Source of the DNA: Rostratula benghalensis
Taxonomy: Eukaryota; Chordata; Aves; Charadriiformes; Rostratulidae
NCBI GenBank assembly: GCA_013399305.1
Contig: VXAI01000018.1
Location: forward strand, 1,656,215 to 1,720,214
Direction: 5' to 3'
DNA length: 64,000 bases
Within the stretch, counting starts at the first letter, position 1; each line of letters begins with the position of its first letter. The notes under the pieces were generated by a model, which had not been told where the DNA came from, made no database searches, and saw only the letters and a program-made list of their open reading frames with translations. The translations under genes were made by a program, and so were the position numbers. Positions 44,217-56,540 of this stretch are shown here, piece by piece.

Positions 44217-46440
44217 GGGGCCCCAAGCCCATCCCCTGGCACCCCTGGGTGTTGCCCTCTACAGCCCTGCAGCAGGTGGCTGTGAGACAGGGTGGCACCA
44301 GCTCTCCCCTAGACAAGGTGTGTGGCCACAAGGTGTGCAGTGAGGTTGGTGTCCCACAGCCATGGCAGCGTGGCAGTGACCTGCCAAGCAGCAGAGGCCA
44401 CAGGATTGTGATTTTGGTGGGATTTTTCCAAGGCAGACACCTGCCCTGGTGGAGCAAGCAGCCCCTGAATGGATGAGTTAGACCTGCAGTTCTGCCTCTT
44501 GATCTGATTTTACAACACAGGTGTCTGGTAGCTTGTATAAAGTGAGTGGGTGGGTTCCACTCACTTGAGTGAGTGGAAAAAAACCCAAAACTGTGGAAAA
44601 ATGTACACTGTGTAAAATAGGATATTGCATTTATTAGGATGATGCCACAGCTGGGCTCTGTTAGTGTCAGTATGTTAAGAGCACAGTGTGTTAGAGAAAT
44701 CTTCATGCATGTGCTGCAGGTTGTGATTCATGCCTTCCGTATCTGAGCATGTGACAGCTGTCCAGGGCTGCAGGGCAAGGTAAGGTGAACTCGAGTTAAT
44801 CATTGATGGCCCTGGTTGGTTGGTAAAGAAATGTATGCTCTGGCATTTGCTTTAAGGGCCGATTGCATATTTTAAAGGTCTGTGCTGCTGGGGCTCAGAG
44901 AGGAGAACTGCAGCTCCTCAAACAGAAGAGGGTGCTCCAGGAGCACGGAGAGCAGCGTTGATACGGGCTCGGCAGCCATGTTCCTCTGGAAGTAAAGTAG
45001 AAAAGCATAAAAGCTTGTTTGGGGGCAGCACAGAGGCAGAAGCAGAAACAGTTTCTTCAAACTTTTGGATCTCACACCTTTTTTTTTTCTCCCAGATTCC
45101 CACTAAGTGACCAGTGTGGGGTCACTTCCCTTTCCACTTGCGAAAAATCAGAGCAGATCCTGTCAAACACAGAAGAACAACTTTTCTTCTACTCGATTGA
45201 CCCCAAAAGTCTCAAGAAGCCCCAAGATCCTAGCAGGAGGCGCTTGTTCTGCCACATTATTGTATGTGTCATCTGATGAGCAACACGTCACTGCACTCAG
45301 CAAACATTCCTGGAGTCCTGTCCCCTGAGTCACGGGCTGCCACCTGTCCCAGAAATGACAAAATGGCCCAATTATTCATGGGCTTCTCCTGTCACCTGCA
45401 GAGCTGGTTTTAGAGGGTGATGAAAGAATGATTCCAGGACACACCGTGCCTTGGTGAAGCGGGTTCATGCTTGGGTTACTCACTGGCACAATATAACCCT
45501 TAAAGACAAAACATCTCAAATTAAATTTTCTAGGAAGGGAAATGGAAACAAACCACGTAAGATGACACATAAATATGTACAGTAAATTCGTAGGATCTGC
45601 TTGTGTGCATCATGTCTAGCTGGAAGACTGGACAAGCAGCATCCTTGTCACTGGAATCTGCTTTCTTGTTACTGAATTCCATGTTGTTTGAGTTAAAAGG
45701 TGCTTCTTGAAACATATTAGCTGTTTATCTTAAATAGGTTGTAGTCAGAATAAATTACTTAGGGTTATAATATGGTGTGATTTAAGCTGTTTGCTTGGCT
45801 TTACTTGGCATGAGTAGCTAGATTTGCTGAAGCCTTTTGACTGCAACTGAGTTGACTTTTCTAAGTAAATCTCCTAGTACAGTGCTGTGTTTAGTGTTTT
45901 AGTGTAAGAAAAATATCAAATAACTCACTGATATTTTGGTAATGTTTTCCCTAAGTCTGGGATTTTTAAGTTCCCCATGTTCTGCTGGCAAGTGCAGGTG
46001 CCCAGGAAGCACAAAGCAGAAGATAAGGAGGGGACAACCCTCAGCAGGGACTGCAGATCATCAGATTAGGAGCACCCAACGGCCAGCCTGGACACAGAAA
46101 AAGAATCCAAGAAGGTTAGAAGACCCCAAATCAAAAATCACCATTGGACTAAAAGACACATGAAGACCATGTGAGGGGTGGGTATAGAGCTCACACGGGT
46201 GCCATTGCCCAGGGATTTCTTTTCAATGTCCCCCTTTGGAGGTACCCAGTCAGGGCTGGCCCTGCTGCTGAACCTTTACATTAAATTACTTATTTTTATA
46301 AAATATGATGGCTGAAACTCTGCTGCAGGAAACCTAGGGAGGGAATGCACAGGTGGAAAAGGGGCACCCATGGGCTCCCTGGAGTCAACCACTAGAAAGA
46401 GCCCCTGGTCCAGGCAGTGAGAGACTGGGGTGGTGTGTGT
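44217..46440. other. Intergenic sequence 5' of ZNF598
   Basis: No supported gene. It contains the end of the minisatellite (to about 44250), a perfect inverted repeat at 44555-44578 and a small minus-strand reading frame at 44872-44979 discussed under findings. The rest is mixed sequence without recognised elements. Confidence 0.6.
44555..44578. other. Perfect 10-bp inverted repeat with TTGA loop
   Basis: TTCCACTCAC, TTGA, GTGAGTGGAA. The right arm runs into an A-stretch. It stands alone, with no gene immediately upstream on either strand. Confidence 0.8.
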
Positions 46441-47110
46441 GCAACTCCTTGGATGGGGGTGAATGCTCAGGCAGCAGCTTCTCCTTTAACACACTCTTAG
46501 TTTTCTTTGAGGCATAAATGTTAATTTTAGGACAAAGGAGCATATAAAACAGAGTGAGTTCATTAAAATATATCATGATGTTGTGTAGTCCAATGCCAGC
46601 ATCATTTAACAACATCTGTGCTGTAAAATAAATGAAGTTACAGGTTCGATAAGTATTTTGGAAAACAGATATATGAAGTATTTCGAGGGTTTGCATCATT
46701 GCCTCCAACAGGTAATATTTACTTTCTCCTCAAGAGACCCATTTATCACACTTCAAAGTAAAGTAGATAATACCTGTCTTTCTGATAATCAACATTAAAG
46801 TGTGTTTGGGTGGGGCCGTATTAAATAATTAGGAACAACTGAGGATGTTGGCTGTAATTACTTCAGGAAATGTTCCCCTACCCCCACCTCATCCCCCCCG
46901 AATTAATGATACTTTTGAAAATGTTTTTGTGTCAAAACTGCATCACGCAATTTTGGAGAGCAATTAGCATGAAATGAGCTGGGAGCTGGTGACAGTAATG
47001 TGCTGTCTTAAGTGTCACTCGTCTGTGAAATTACGCAGGCACCCCAGCACTATGGCCAAGCATAGGATAATAAATATACCTGCATAATTAGGCTTAAAAG
47101 TGACATTACT
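46440..47110. other. AT-rich intergenic island, candidate conserved non-coding element
   Basis: AT-rich, non-repetitive sequence with several TAATTA/ATTAG-type homeodomain cores and motifs such as 'gagcaattagcatgaaatga' and 'ggctgtaattacttcaggaa'. It differs sharply in composition from the GC-rich flanks and shows no transposon signature. Candidate enhancer by appearance only. Confidence 0.35.
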
Positions 47111-47989
47111 CATCACAAGGAACATGGTGACAAAGCAACTGGGCAGAACTGGTGTTTGTTACTTTCCACGTTTCAGTTGGGGGGGGTCAGAGTGAGCTGG
47201 TGGCACCGCTGCCTGAGGGTCCCCAGGGTGCTGAGGACCTGATCCTGCAAAGCGTGTTCTTCCCAGTTCTTCTGGGGAGAATTTCTTCTTCTTCCCACTG
47301 CTCTTCAGTGTGTTTTTTTCTCAGCAGTGGCGTGTGTGATGTTCCTGGGAAAAGGAAGCCCTGGCTCCTTCCCTGGGTGCTGGAGGCAGGCAGCATTGCT
47401 GGACACTCGTCAGCTGGGGCATGGTCTGCTTCTTGGGTAAGACTTAGTGTAATTGGCATCTGAACGGGGAAACCACTGGAGGTTTCTGTCCCTTCGTAGC
47501 TTTCCTCAGCAGTGAAAGCTCACACCAGTCAGATTCCTCACTCTCACCAAGTCCTCAATTTTAAACTACACCCAGGAAATTTCTTTGGGACAAAGGATGT
47601 ATAAGGTTATGGGTCCTTCCAGTGCAGGCTGGGAGACCAGCCCCATCCTCTATGTGCAACCACACTATGTCCCATGGCAGCCCATTCCTCTGGGTCCTGG
47701 TTCACTGCCGAGGCAGAGATTGGGTTTCCAAAACTCTTGGCTCTTGCCCTCACACCACGGCACACCAGATAGCAGCTCTGAACAGTCCTTCAGCAAACTC
47801 TAACGTGGCATTTCTAGCAGAGGCCAGGTCTTCACACAGGTGTAAAATGCCAAAACCCCACCCCTCCATGCCATTTCCATATCATCACAAGCTACTCCTG
47901 CCTTCTTGAGGTCTGCACCTTCAGGAAGCAGAACGAAGAATTGCTAAATAGCCAATATCCAAACTATTCACCGAAGCCTGTTTTCAACT
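47111..47989. other. Intergenic sequence, nothing recognised
   Basis: Mixed-composition sequence with short chance open frames on both strands. No repeat family, splice-linked exon or RNA gene was recognised. Confidence 0.6.
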
Positions 47990-48660
47990 TATCCTTCTGA
48001 AAAATCATCCTGCCAGTATATGTGAGTCATGGGTTGAGATTCATTTATTTCATGGCGCAAAGAGGTCTTTATAATACTCTTTCAAAGGATTGAATCATTC
48101 TTTGCTGATGACTTAAGGATGCTTTTTTATTTCTCTAGTGATTGCAAATGGAAGCTGGATCTTAGCACTAAGTGTGACCCCGAAACATAAAGAAATACAA
48201 TCATATATAATTAACTAGGCTCCAGCATGTCTTGTAAATATCTTGGTGTGCACTTAGTTCTCTGCATTGTCAGCCAGGAAATGTTTTCTCCCTAAAATAA
48301 AGGGTTAATACGGATGGCAGGGATAGTTAATTTCCATGTTTGCTCGCTAAATATCATATAATAACATCAGAAGAAAAAGGCACTTTTCAAGTCATTTAAT
48401 CAGCAATAAATATACTTTGGAATAATTGATAACCCTGCGGATGAGCACAACAAATCCATTTTATTCAGAAGAGCAACAGATCAAATATTTATAGTTCAGC
48501 ACTAAAACATTGTCAAAGTGTAGAGCTAAAGGTTATGCCTTAGATTAATTTCATATTCACAGCTTGACGCGGATGCAGTCCATTTGCAGCCAAGATACTT
48601 AGTGCGTAATAGCAAAATTTGCTTTCATCTGACAAACTTTCTGTTAAAAGTGATAATTTT
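47990..48660. other. AT-rich intergenic island, strong candidate conserved non-coding element
   Basis: About 670 bases of complex AT-rich sequence without low-complexity runs. Motifs include 'tataattaactaggc', 'gatagttaatttccatg' (homeodomain-like), 'aaatatcatataataac' and 'tcatttaatcagcaataaat'. It ends at a T-run (48675-48695). Stop codons occur in all frames over most of it. Confidence 0.4.
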
Positions 48661-48674
48661 CTCAGGGCTGCTTC

Positions 48675-48695
48675 TTTTTTTTTTTTTTTTTTTTT
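48675..48695. repeat. Poly(T) run
   Basis: Twenty-one consecutive T immediately following the AT-rich island; a homopolymer, possibly the A-tail of a decayed antisense retroelement, but no body is recognised. Confidence 0.85.
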
Positions 48696-50339
48696 AAAAT
48701 AAGTCTCAGACACTCTCATTTGAGAGCGGGTTCGAATTCTCAGCCCTGACCATCCATTGTCTTTAGAGACCAGAGTTCTTTTGCCAAAGGCTGGAAAGAG
48801 TGTTTTGGGTTGCTGTAAGCATCGTTTGTCCCAGAGACAAGGCACTGCCTCCCTCCGCCACCTCCCTTCCTCGGGGTGCCACCCCTGGTGGCTTCTCAGA
48901 ACACGTGGGACCTGGGGCTTTGCACCCTGCAAGATTTTGCATCAAGTACACCAAGAACCCCATCGGTGGGACTGGTAGGAAAGACAAAAGTGTGTTTTTC
49001 TATTTAAAAGCTGAGTTGCAGAGAGGTATACGCATACCGCGGTCCTCTGATTTATCAACAGACATGATGCACAACTTCAGATTTGATGAGAGAATTTTCC
49101 TCCAAGACCTTTTTTATGTAATTTGGTGATAGAAGCTTTTCTGAAAAGCAGTGATTCCTTAAAGAGGGGGAGGATGAGCAGGGAGGGGCAGGGTCCTTAA
49201 GGGCTAAAGAGTAACACACGCTGGGAAGCGGAGTTGTATTTTAGGGCATTCGTAGACGTTAGCCTAGCGATAGAGTTGTCTTTAGCAAGGGCTTGTTGGA
49301 GGATGAGAGCTGGGTAAGTGCAGCTCACAGAAAATAGAGTAGGTAGACGGGAATTCAAAGGAACAGTGGGGGAAAGAAATGGCATTAGGCTTCCAAGGTG
49401 AAGCGCCGATGTGCAGATTCCCAGCACAGGATGAGCACTGAGAGAGCGAGAGCTGGATTTTCCAATAACATTACGGGAGCCAACGTCAGCGGCCAGACGC
49501 GGAGCAGCTCGGCTATAAGAGCTCCTTGCTGCTCCTGCCCCAGGTTCCCTACTGGGGAGGAGAGAGAGCTCCTGCTGGGGCACGTTGGAGGGGATGGGGA
49601 TGCTCTGGGCAGGGTGGGAGCCACCGTGGAGCCGGGCTGGGACCAAACCTTAACCACATTTAATCCAACCCAGCCCAGCATCAGACTTGGCAAATGCAAG
49701 GTCATCAGGTTGTGCTTTTCAAACAAAACCACTCGTTTTCATCCCCCATTTCTGTATTCAGCAATGCTGAGGCGCAGAACGTTGGAGAGATCAGACAGCA
49801 AATAAGTGAGAACTTTGGGAGTGCAACTCGAAGCTCCTGACTCCTGCCAGCCCATCCATGCTGCTCTGAATAATTTGATTTTTTGTGTCTGCTGCTAAGT
49901 TTTGGGGTTGTTTGTGTGTGTGAATCTCACACTTACAGGGACTGCACAAACAGCAGTAAGAATGGCGCACGGTCAGCGTGGGAAATGGGGCTTCTTGTCA
50001 TAGCATCCTGCTTCTTGCAACACAGTTGCACAGTAAGTTGTAGCATGTTTAATTCCAGCTGTAGCACTGGCCCGGGAGTAGGACTGCCAATGTGCCTCCT
50101 TTTTGATATCTCAGAGGGTTTTACAAATACAGCTCTTAATCTGGCAAAGCATTCGTGCCAAGCACAACCTCCTCTACCTGTGCAGATTTTCTTGAAGACG
50201 AATTTCGTTCTCATCTACGCGCCTTCGAGCCCTCTGCTCCAATTATCTTACACATATATGATTGTGTGCACAATATCACCTCACCTAATTAATTCTCAAG
50301 AAAATAGGAGAGCACTTTGGGGCTGCGTGGGATTTGGTT
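48696..50339. other. Intergenic sequence, nothing recognised
   Basis: Mixed sequence with chance open frames of 60-150 codons on both strands and no family match. The short stretch around 49020-49135 is AT-richer and non-repetitive. Confidence 0.55.
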
Positions 50340-51790
50340 AAGAGATCTCAGAGCTGTCAAAGAAAAGATTCATCTCACAACTCTTCCTCCTTACAGTAAA
50401 CATGCTTCAGATCGGAGCCAAATATACTCCATACTTCACACATCTGGGTATTAGCTCGCTTTCGTTAGTGGAAATTACTTCCAGGAGCAAGACTGAATCA
50501 TGGGCTGGAGGGGGCTGAGAAATCTGCTTGTATTAGAGACAGCCCTCTGATGGCATCTTTTTTACCCCTGCCTTTTTTTTTTTAACTTGCATTTTGTCTT
50601 TGCTGCTTACTTGCTGCTTTTCTAAGGCAACGCTGTCATGCCCCCCATCCTTGTGATTTTTTTCATCACGGTTCTTTGACGGTGTTACGTTGTGTCCAAG
50701 CCACTCTGTGATGGCTTTGCTTCTACCTTTGAGATGTTTAGAGACTAAATATTCTGCCAACTGCAGTTGTTAGAGGCAAAATAGGCAAAATATGGGGGCT
50801 AGATGGATGGGTGATGTGATGGTTTCTGACAGTTCGTCCTTTCACCCAAGTAGCCCCATCGGAGTCAGGTTCTCGAGTTGATGAGTCACGTAAGAAGTGA
50901 AGGATCATGCCTGTAGCTTGGAAGATGATGGACTACTTCATTAAGCTTGGATAGGCAAGGGCCAATCAGTGGAGTTTGGGGGATAGGGCCTAGGGTCTGT
51001 ACCTCAGCTCAGTTTTGGTCTCCAATCGGTGATTCAGTTATTCCCTCTCTGTACCTCAGTTTTAAGCAGAAATAATTCCACTGACTCAGCTGGGTGCGAT
51101 GGGGCTTAATTATTGTCTATAATGGGCTTTGAAATCCGAAATGATCGATGCCTTGAGAGTGTGCATGATTAGTAAGCTGGATGCCACGTTGTGAGCTCAG
51201 CTGCAGAATTCAAGTGAACAAACAAGTTCATTTGGCTTGGAGCAGTAAGCTCCATGGAACTATGCAAAAGTAGCGTATGCTTGTTTTTTTTAAAAAAACA
51301 TGCTAATGGATCCATTGTTTCACATAAAGGTTTCTACCACTCTTGTTATATCGTGTGTGACATTTACAGTACTCTTTGTTCCATTAGCAAAGTAATTTGA
51401 GATAGTTTATTATCCTTTGGAGACTTTACTGCTTGCTGTTTAACTTCCATGTGACTGGACCCTGGAAAAAAAAAATCTCTTAAAATAGTACACGAGTTTT
51501 AAAAATAGTGAGGAATTTGTTGTTTCTTAGGGGTAAAATAATTAGTTTAGTGCACTTTAATAAGAAGATCTGTGACATTAGGAAGCACCACTTATTGTTT
51601 CCTCTTTCTCTTCAGAGCCACCAAAATGTGAAGCAGCTTTATTGTGGAGTCAAGGTGTGTCTTGCCTCACAGTTTGAAATCGTAATTTGTTTGTATCAGC
51701 TACAGTTCCTTTATTTAAAAGGAACAAAGAAATAGCATTTAATCAGCATGTTCTGAATCACTGGTGAAAGGAATCGCTCCGTAATCTGAT
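50340..51790. other. AT-rich intergenic island, candidate conserved non-coding elements
   Basis: Several non-repetitive AT-rich blocks separated by short runs. Recognisable motif types include an AP-1-like TGAGTCA in 'gttgatgagtcacgtaag', 'aatccgaaatgatcgatgcc', and a SOX-type CCATTGTTT beside 'catgctaatggat' near 51300. No coding pattern is present. Confidence 0.35.
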
Positions 51791-52454
51791 TTTATTACAC
51801 GAGGACATACTCTAGATGCAAGAAAATGGCAAAGGTTGTTATTTCTGGGAGGATCTGCCTGGGGTGCTGTCACTGTGGTACCCGAGGGACCGAGCCTGCT
51901 TGGGTCCCGCTCGCTAAGTGGCTCATCCTCACTCCTGAGCAACACACACTCGTTCTGATTCACCGAGAAAACTCAGCAGTAGGTTGTGTGTTGGAAAGCA
52001 GCAGGGTTTGCTGAGCCACATGTGTGGGAATACATATATATTTTTTTTAAATTTTATTCTTTTTTCCTTGCCATTAAGGCTTCGCTCACTCCTGGGTTGA
52101 AGTAATGCGAGAGGCAGCAGGGATGTGAATCTGGGAAAGTAGGTGAAGGGTAAACCACAGAAATTCGGCGTGCGAGCAGAGATGGAGCAGTGGGGACCCA
52201 GACCACCAGCCTCCCGGGCAGCCTGGCTGCTTATTTATCACGTTCACCTTCTCTCATTCTTCTGTACCAGGTTGCTCAGATGCTGAGCTGCGAACCCGGT
52301 AGGAGATGGGCAGAAAAACTCATCTCTGGTGCAACCTCTGACTTCAGCTCCTTTGCCATTTTTTGTACTTCTGGCAGATTTCACAGCAGTGGCTGTTTTC
52401 TGCCCATCTCTCTGAGGCAAACCTGTGCCCTGCGGAGCCAGGCAGAGTCTCCAG

Positions 52455-52540
52455 GCAAAGGATTTTGGAAGTCAAGGCTTGGAACTAGACAATCTTTAAG
52501 GTCTCTTCCAACCCAAACCCTACGATTCTATGATTTGGCT
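52455..52540 (+). mobile_element. CR1 LINE fragment, 3' tip
   Basis: 'ggcttggaactagacaatct', 'ttaaggtctcttccaaccca' and 'aaccctacgattctatgatt' are a diverged CR1 3' end with the ATTCTATG-type tail. Only about 85 bases are clear. Confidence 0.85.
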
Positions 52541-52849
52541 CCTGGCTCCATTTCTTGGCCAGACTTGCCATGTGCTTACGTGGTCTTTGGCAACTCACTT
52601 GAACTCCCTCTGGACCTCTGTTTCTCAACCTAAAAACCCCAGGATGATCACAATTAACGCAGGCGGCGTGAGTTTGCAGGGTGCTGCAGAGCCGGAGGAG
52701 GAGACAGGCTCTGTACATGGAGCTCCTCATCCAAAACAATGTTGACTCCATCCTCTCATCACACTCCCCCAGGGAGATGCTGTAGAGACCAAATGGACAA
52801 AAAGTGTCATGTGTAGAGTGAGCATTAATGACCAAGTGTGCAGAGACCC

Positions 52850-53060
52850 CATCACAGGGCTGGCCTCTTCAATTGCTTTGTTTTCATGCTCGGCTGAGTC
52901 GCTAACCTTCCAATAAACACCAGAGTCATTATAATAAAAATGTGGAAAATGCTATCATTAAACCACACCGGTTTATTTTTCAAGTGCCTCTTTCTGGGAC
53001 ATCAAATTCATTTAGATCATTCTCAAAAGCCACAAATCCTGAATGGGTGCAGTAATGTGT
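52850..53060. other. AT-rich island, candidate conserved non-coding element
   Basis: Short non-repetitive AT-rich block with 'ttccaataaacaccagagtc', 'cattataataaaaatgtgga' and 'aaaccacaccggtttatttt'. The first has a forkhead-like AATAAACA core and the last a RUNX-like AACCACA. Appearance-based only. Confidence 0.3.
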
Positions 53061-54479
53061 GTGGTGGGAGGCGAGAGCACAACACGCATTAAATCGGGTA
53101 GAGAGTCAGGGTTCTGATGAGAGGGCTCGGCTGGGTTTATTGCAGGGGTTTAAGACGTGATGCCTCCTGCTGCTCCCCCTCCTCACCCCCCAGTTGTGCA
53201 GTTTTTCACATCAAAACCCCAATTTGTGCTCTGGCATCTCAGCTTAGAGTTCTGGTGGAAGTGGCTGGTCCAAAGGAGAAGAGGCAGGTGCCCCTGGAGA
53301 GCCTGAGCATCCGGCGGGATGGGGAGCTGCAGATGCCTCCTCGGGGATCTCCTCTTACAAAAAAGATTAATTTGGTTTCAAAATAAAAGAAAAAGACCTT
53401 AAATCCTTTCAGCAGCTGAGCCCACTCCACCTTTGGAATAACATCATTAACGGTTCCTCCAAACACTGAGGAACCTGGGCAAAGTCTCAGCTCAGTTTCC
53501 ATGTAGTTGGTAGATGTGATGCTGGAGCTAATAATTGCATTTATTAAGAGAAAATATAAAAGTAGGATTTTTGGAAGGGCTTGAGATCAGCTGGACTCTG
53601 CTGACAGACCTTCAGCTTACAGAAGTGACTCAAAAGGCTGAAATCTTAATCTCAGGGAAGTCTGTAGAAAACTTCCATAAGAGCCAGGATTTGTTGAAAA
53701 GCTTTTTTCTTCTTTTTCTTCTTCTTTTTTTTTTTTTTTTTTTTTTTTTTTCTACGAAGAAGAACCAGGATTTTGTTCCTATGGAGGTGTTCCTGGCACA
53801 AAGACTACCTCAGAGCAACATAGTGTGATGTGTCCACTGCTGTGCTATGGTGTTTGCAGGAACATCAGCTTCTGTGAGGGGAATAGGAATCCTAAAATGA
53901 TATTTTACTTGCTTAGGACATAACTAGAAGACAAATTGCTTGTCAGCTCTTTCATTCGAAAGATATTTAAAAATACTTGGGAGAGGAAACGTGCACTCTG
54001 CTTGAGATCCGGAGCCTTCAGTATCAGGCTGAAGGGTCTCGAAGTGCTTTGCAGACACAACAGGCTGGCTGTAAGCAGGAATCACTCGATGCACCGGGAG
54101 GAAAGAGTTCAGTTCAGTTCCCGGAGAGTTTATCAGCGTGACAAGTTATTCAAGTCATGCCAAAAATACACGTAAAAAACCACTTCAGGCAGATCTCTAG
54201 GAAGGAGAAAATCTTCCACTCCTGAGTGAGAAGGTTGAGCCCACGTTGGTGTAGTGCTGCAGCGAAACCTGAGCTGTGAAACCGCCGGGTTTGCCTGGGA
54301 ATGGGGGCAGAGGCGGGAACAAGCCCCTGCCTTCTCCAGGCTGAGCCTCGGGTCGTTCAGAATTGATCCTTCTCTCACGGGGAGAAGGAAGAATAATGGC
54401 TTTTTCTTGAGTGAAATAAACCTGGCAGCGCATGCCCCGTTGTGAACTGGGGCTGGGTGACCAGGGAGGGATGCGATGT
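53061..54479. other. Intergenic sequence with CTT/T-rich tract
   Basis: Contains a pyrimidine tract (53703-53751) ending in 27 T. The rest has no recognised gene or element. Confidence 0.55.
53703..53751. repeat. (CTT)n and poly(T) tract
   Basis: CTTTTT/CTTCTT repeats passing into an uninterrupted T-run. Simple repeat. Confidence 0.9.
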
Positions 54480-55500
54480 GATGGTCCGTGTGCTGTACCA
54501 GTGCCATTCATTAATGGCTCTATTAAAACGTGAAAGTGGTGAAGCCATTCATAATGTTCAGAGCACTCAAAGGGTGACAAAAATAGCCTGCCCGTCACTG
54601 ATCTGCTCGCTGGGAGATGGAAGCCCAGCTGTGTTCTTACTGTAAGTCTGGGTGCTTCCAAGAAGTAGGGCCATGGAAGAGTTGGACTCTCTGGGTCTGG
54701 TTCCTCAACAGAAACGTGTCCTGCTCCGCACACACGTAACTCCCAGCGCTCCACTTGGGAAAAGGCCAGGAACCCCTTCTTACCAAATGGGAATTTCACT
54801 TGTTCTCAGTCTTCTCAAAAGAGGAAAATCATGAGGCTCAAGGCCATGAATGTTTTACACTTCCCCATGTCTTATTCCTGCTTTGCACTTTTTTTCTGCC
54901 TCCTTTACCCAGCCCCACTCTTTCTGTCTCCTGCCTGGCCAAGGGGCTGGTTTCAACGGGAGGAGGTTATTGGCCAAGATGAGCAGAACCTGCTCACGCA
55001 CACCAAGGGTCTCTCTCCTGTTTGAGCATGCCAACACGGCCCTGTGCCAGAAGAGAGGGTCACAAAATGCCAAGTTGTGCAAGCTGGGCTGATGGAGGAA
55101 GCTTCACCTCTGGGAACTTGCGTGTGAGAAGATGGGGGCTGGCTGGATGCTCGTAAAGAGCTGGGCAGCAGAGTGGACAGATGCCTTGGGAGCATGTTAA
55201 AATAATATCAACAAGGAGAAATGGGCACACCGGGGCATGCAAAAGGCTGAGAATAAAATTAATCAGGTTACTGTGTGGCCTGAAAAAAAAATAAAATTAT
55301 TTAGTCATAGTTCAGTGTATAAAGCCGAGCACTTGGCTAATAAACAAAAGGAACTGGAATTGCTCCCCGATGAGCATAAATTTGACCTGCTTGGTTTTAT
55401 TAAAGAATCTGAGGGGGAAAGTCACCTGACTGGAAAGGCAAAATTGATGGTAATACCCTATTTAAGAACTGAGTTGCAGAAGAGGGAGGGAAGCAGCCTG
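54480..55500. other. Intergenic sequence with two AT-rich blocks
   Basis: Blocks at about 54480-54620 ('gccattcattaatggctcta', 'tattaaaacgtgaaagtggt') and 55200-55480 look like short conserved non-coding candidates. The second overlaps a 137-codon plus-strand open frame (55237-55650) with no recognisable domain. GC-rich sequence between them is featureless. Confidence 0.3.
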
Positions 55501-56540
55501 ACACATCCCCTGAAAATGGTCTTGAGCACTTTGCTGCAGGAGAAAGTGCAAAGTGGCTGCTTGCTCCTGTCCGCTGCAGGCACCCAAATTGCAGGAGGAA
55601 GGAGAATGACCAGGTCCCTCCAAAATATCAGTGGGCGAAACATTGTGTGATCACAAGATGTTGATCCAGGCAGATGAAGAAGTGTCACTGGGGGGTGTTG
55701 GAAGGGGCTGGAAGTACCGGGCCCTGTAATTTCTCTGGGTCACGGAGGCAGTGGGCTTCGGTGAGAGGGAGAGAAGGTGGGAGGTGTCCCATGGGAACCA
55801 GGTATTTCTTTTTTTTTTTTTTCCTAAAAAAGAGGTGGAAGAGCAGGAGTTACTGAAGCAGCTCTTTGGGTAGGAAGGAGGCATCTGGCTGCTCCTAACT
55901 GGGATGAAAAGTGCCCAAGATCAGACTGAGACCCCCGGGGGTAGCATTCGCGTGGGGGTGATGAGCACAGCAGCTCTGTCCCCCCCCCCCCTCAGGTTGG
56001 TGTCTCATCTCTTCCCACCACTTTGCACCTCTGAGGCAGTCACGACGATGCCCTGCACCAAGGCAAGTTCACGGGCTCTAAGACTCCCAAACCGCGGGTG
56101 GGACGTTAGTTTGAGCTGAGAGAGAGGGGAGTGCAGGCTGGGTCTCAACACTTGGTGGGCTGCACAAAGGAGCCAGTAGGAGCACAGCAGGGCAGCCACT
56201 CTCTGGGACGTGTGGACCCCCTGCTCCCTCCACCCCCTCATCATCATCATCTCTGCACTGAGGCAGGTAACCAACGCAGGGCTTCAGTCTGCATCACCAT
56301 CTGGTACCCCACTCGGAATGAATTTTGCTGAAAATCACTGCATTTTTCTGTTACTTACGGTTCCTCCAGGGTCAGCAGGTGGTCTCTCTCCAGGCTGTGA
56401 GGCTGGGGTTCATACCTGAAGGAAAAGAGGGTGCAGGTCCCCTCTGAAAGTCCCCACTTGCAGCCAGCTTACAACATCTCTTCCTCCAGCAGTAAAGCCT
56501 GCTGCTGCTGAGCAGGTCCTGAGGGGCTAGGGAGGATGCT
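55501..56540. other. Intergenic sequence, nothing recognised
   Basis: GC-rich sequence with short homopolymers (T at 55809-55822, C at 55981-55992) and chance ORFs. No element identified. Confidence 0.55.

Noticed and set aside
43563..44706. Open frames of 180-362 codons around the 46-bp minisatellite
   Set aside because: They run through 200 N and a tandem repeat whose period is not a multiple of three; the frames are artefacts.
55237..55650. 137-codon plus-strand frame starting MQKAENKINQ
   Set aside because: Normal amino-acid composition made it worth a look, but I recognise no homologue, see no splice or promoter context, and the start lies in an AT-rich non-coding-looking block.
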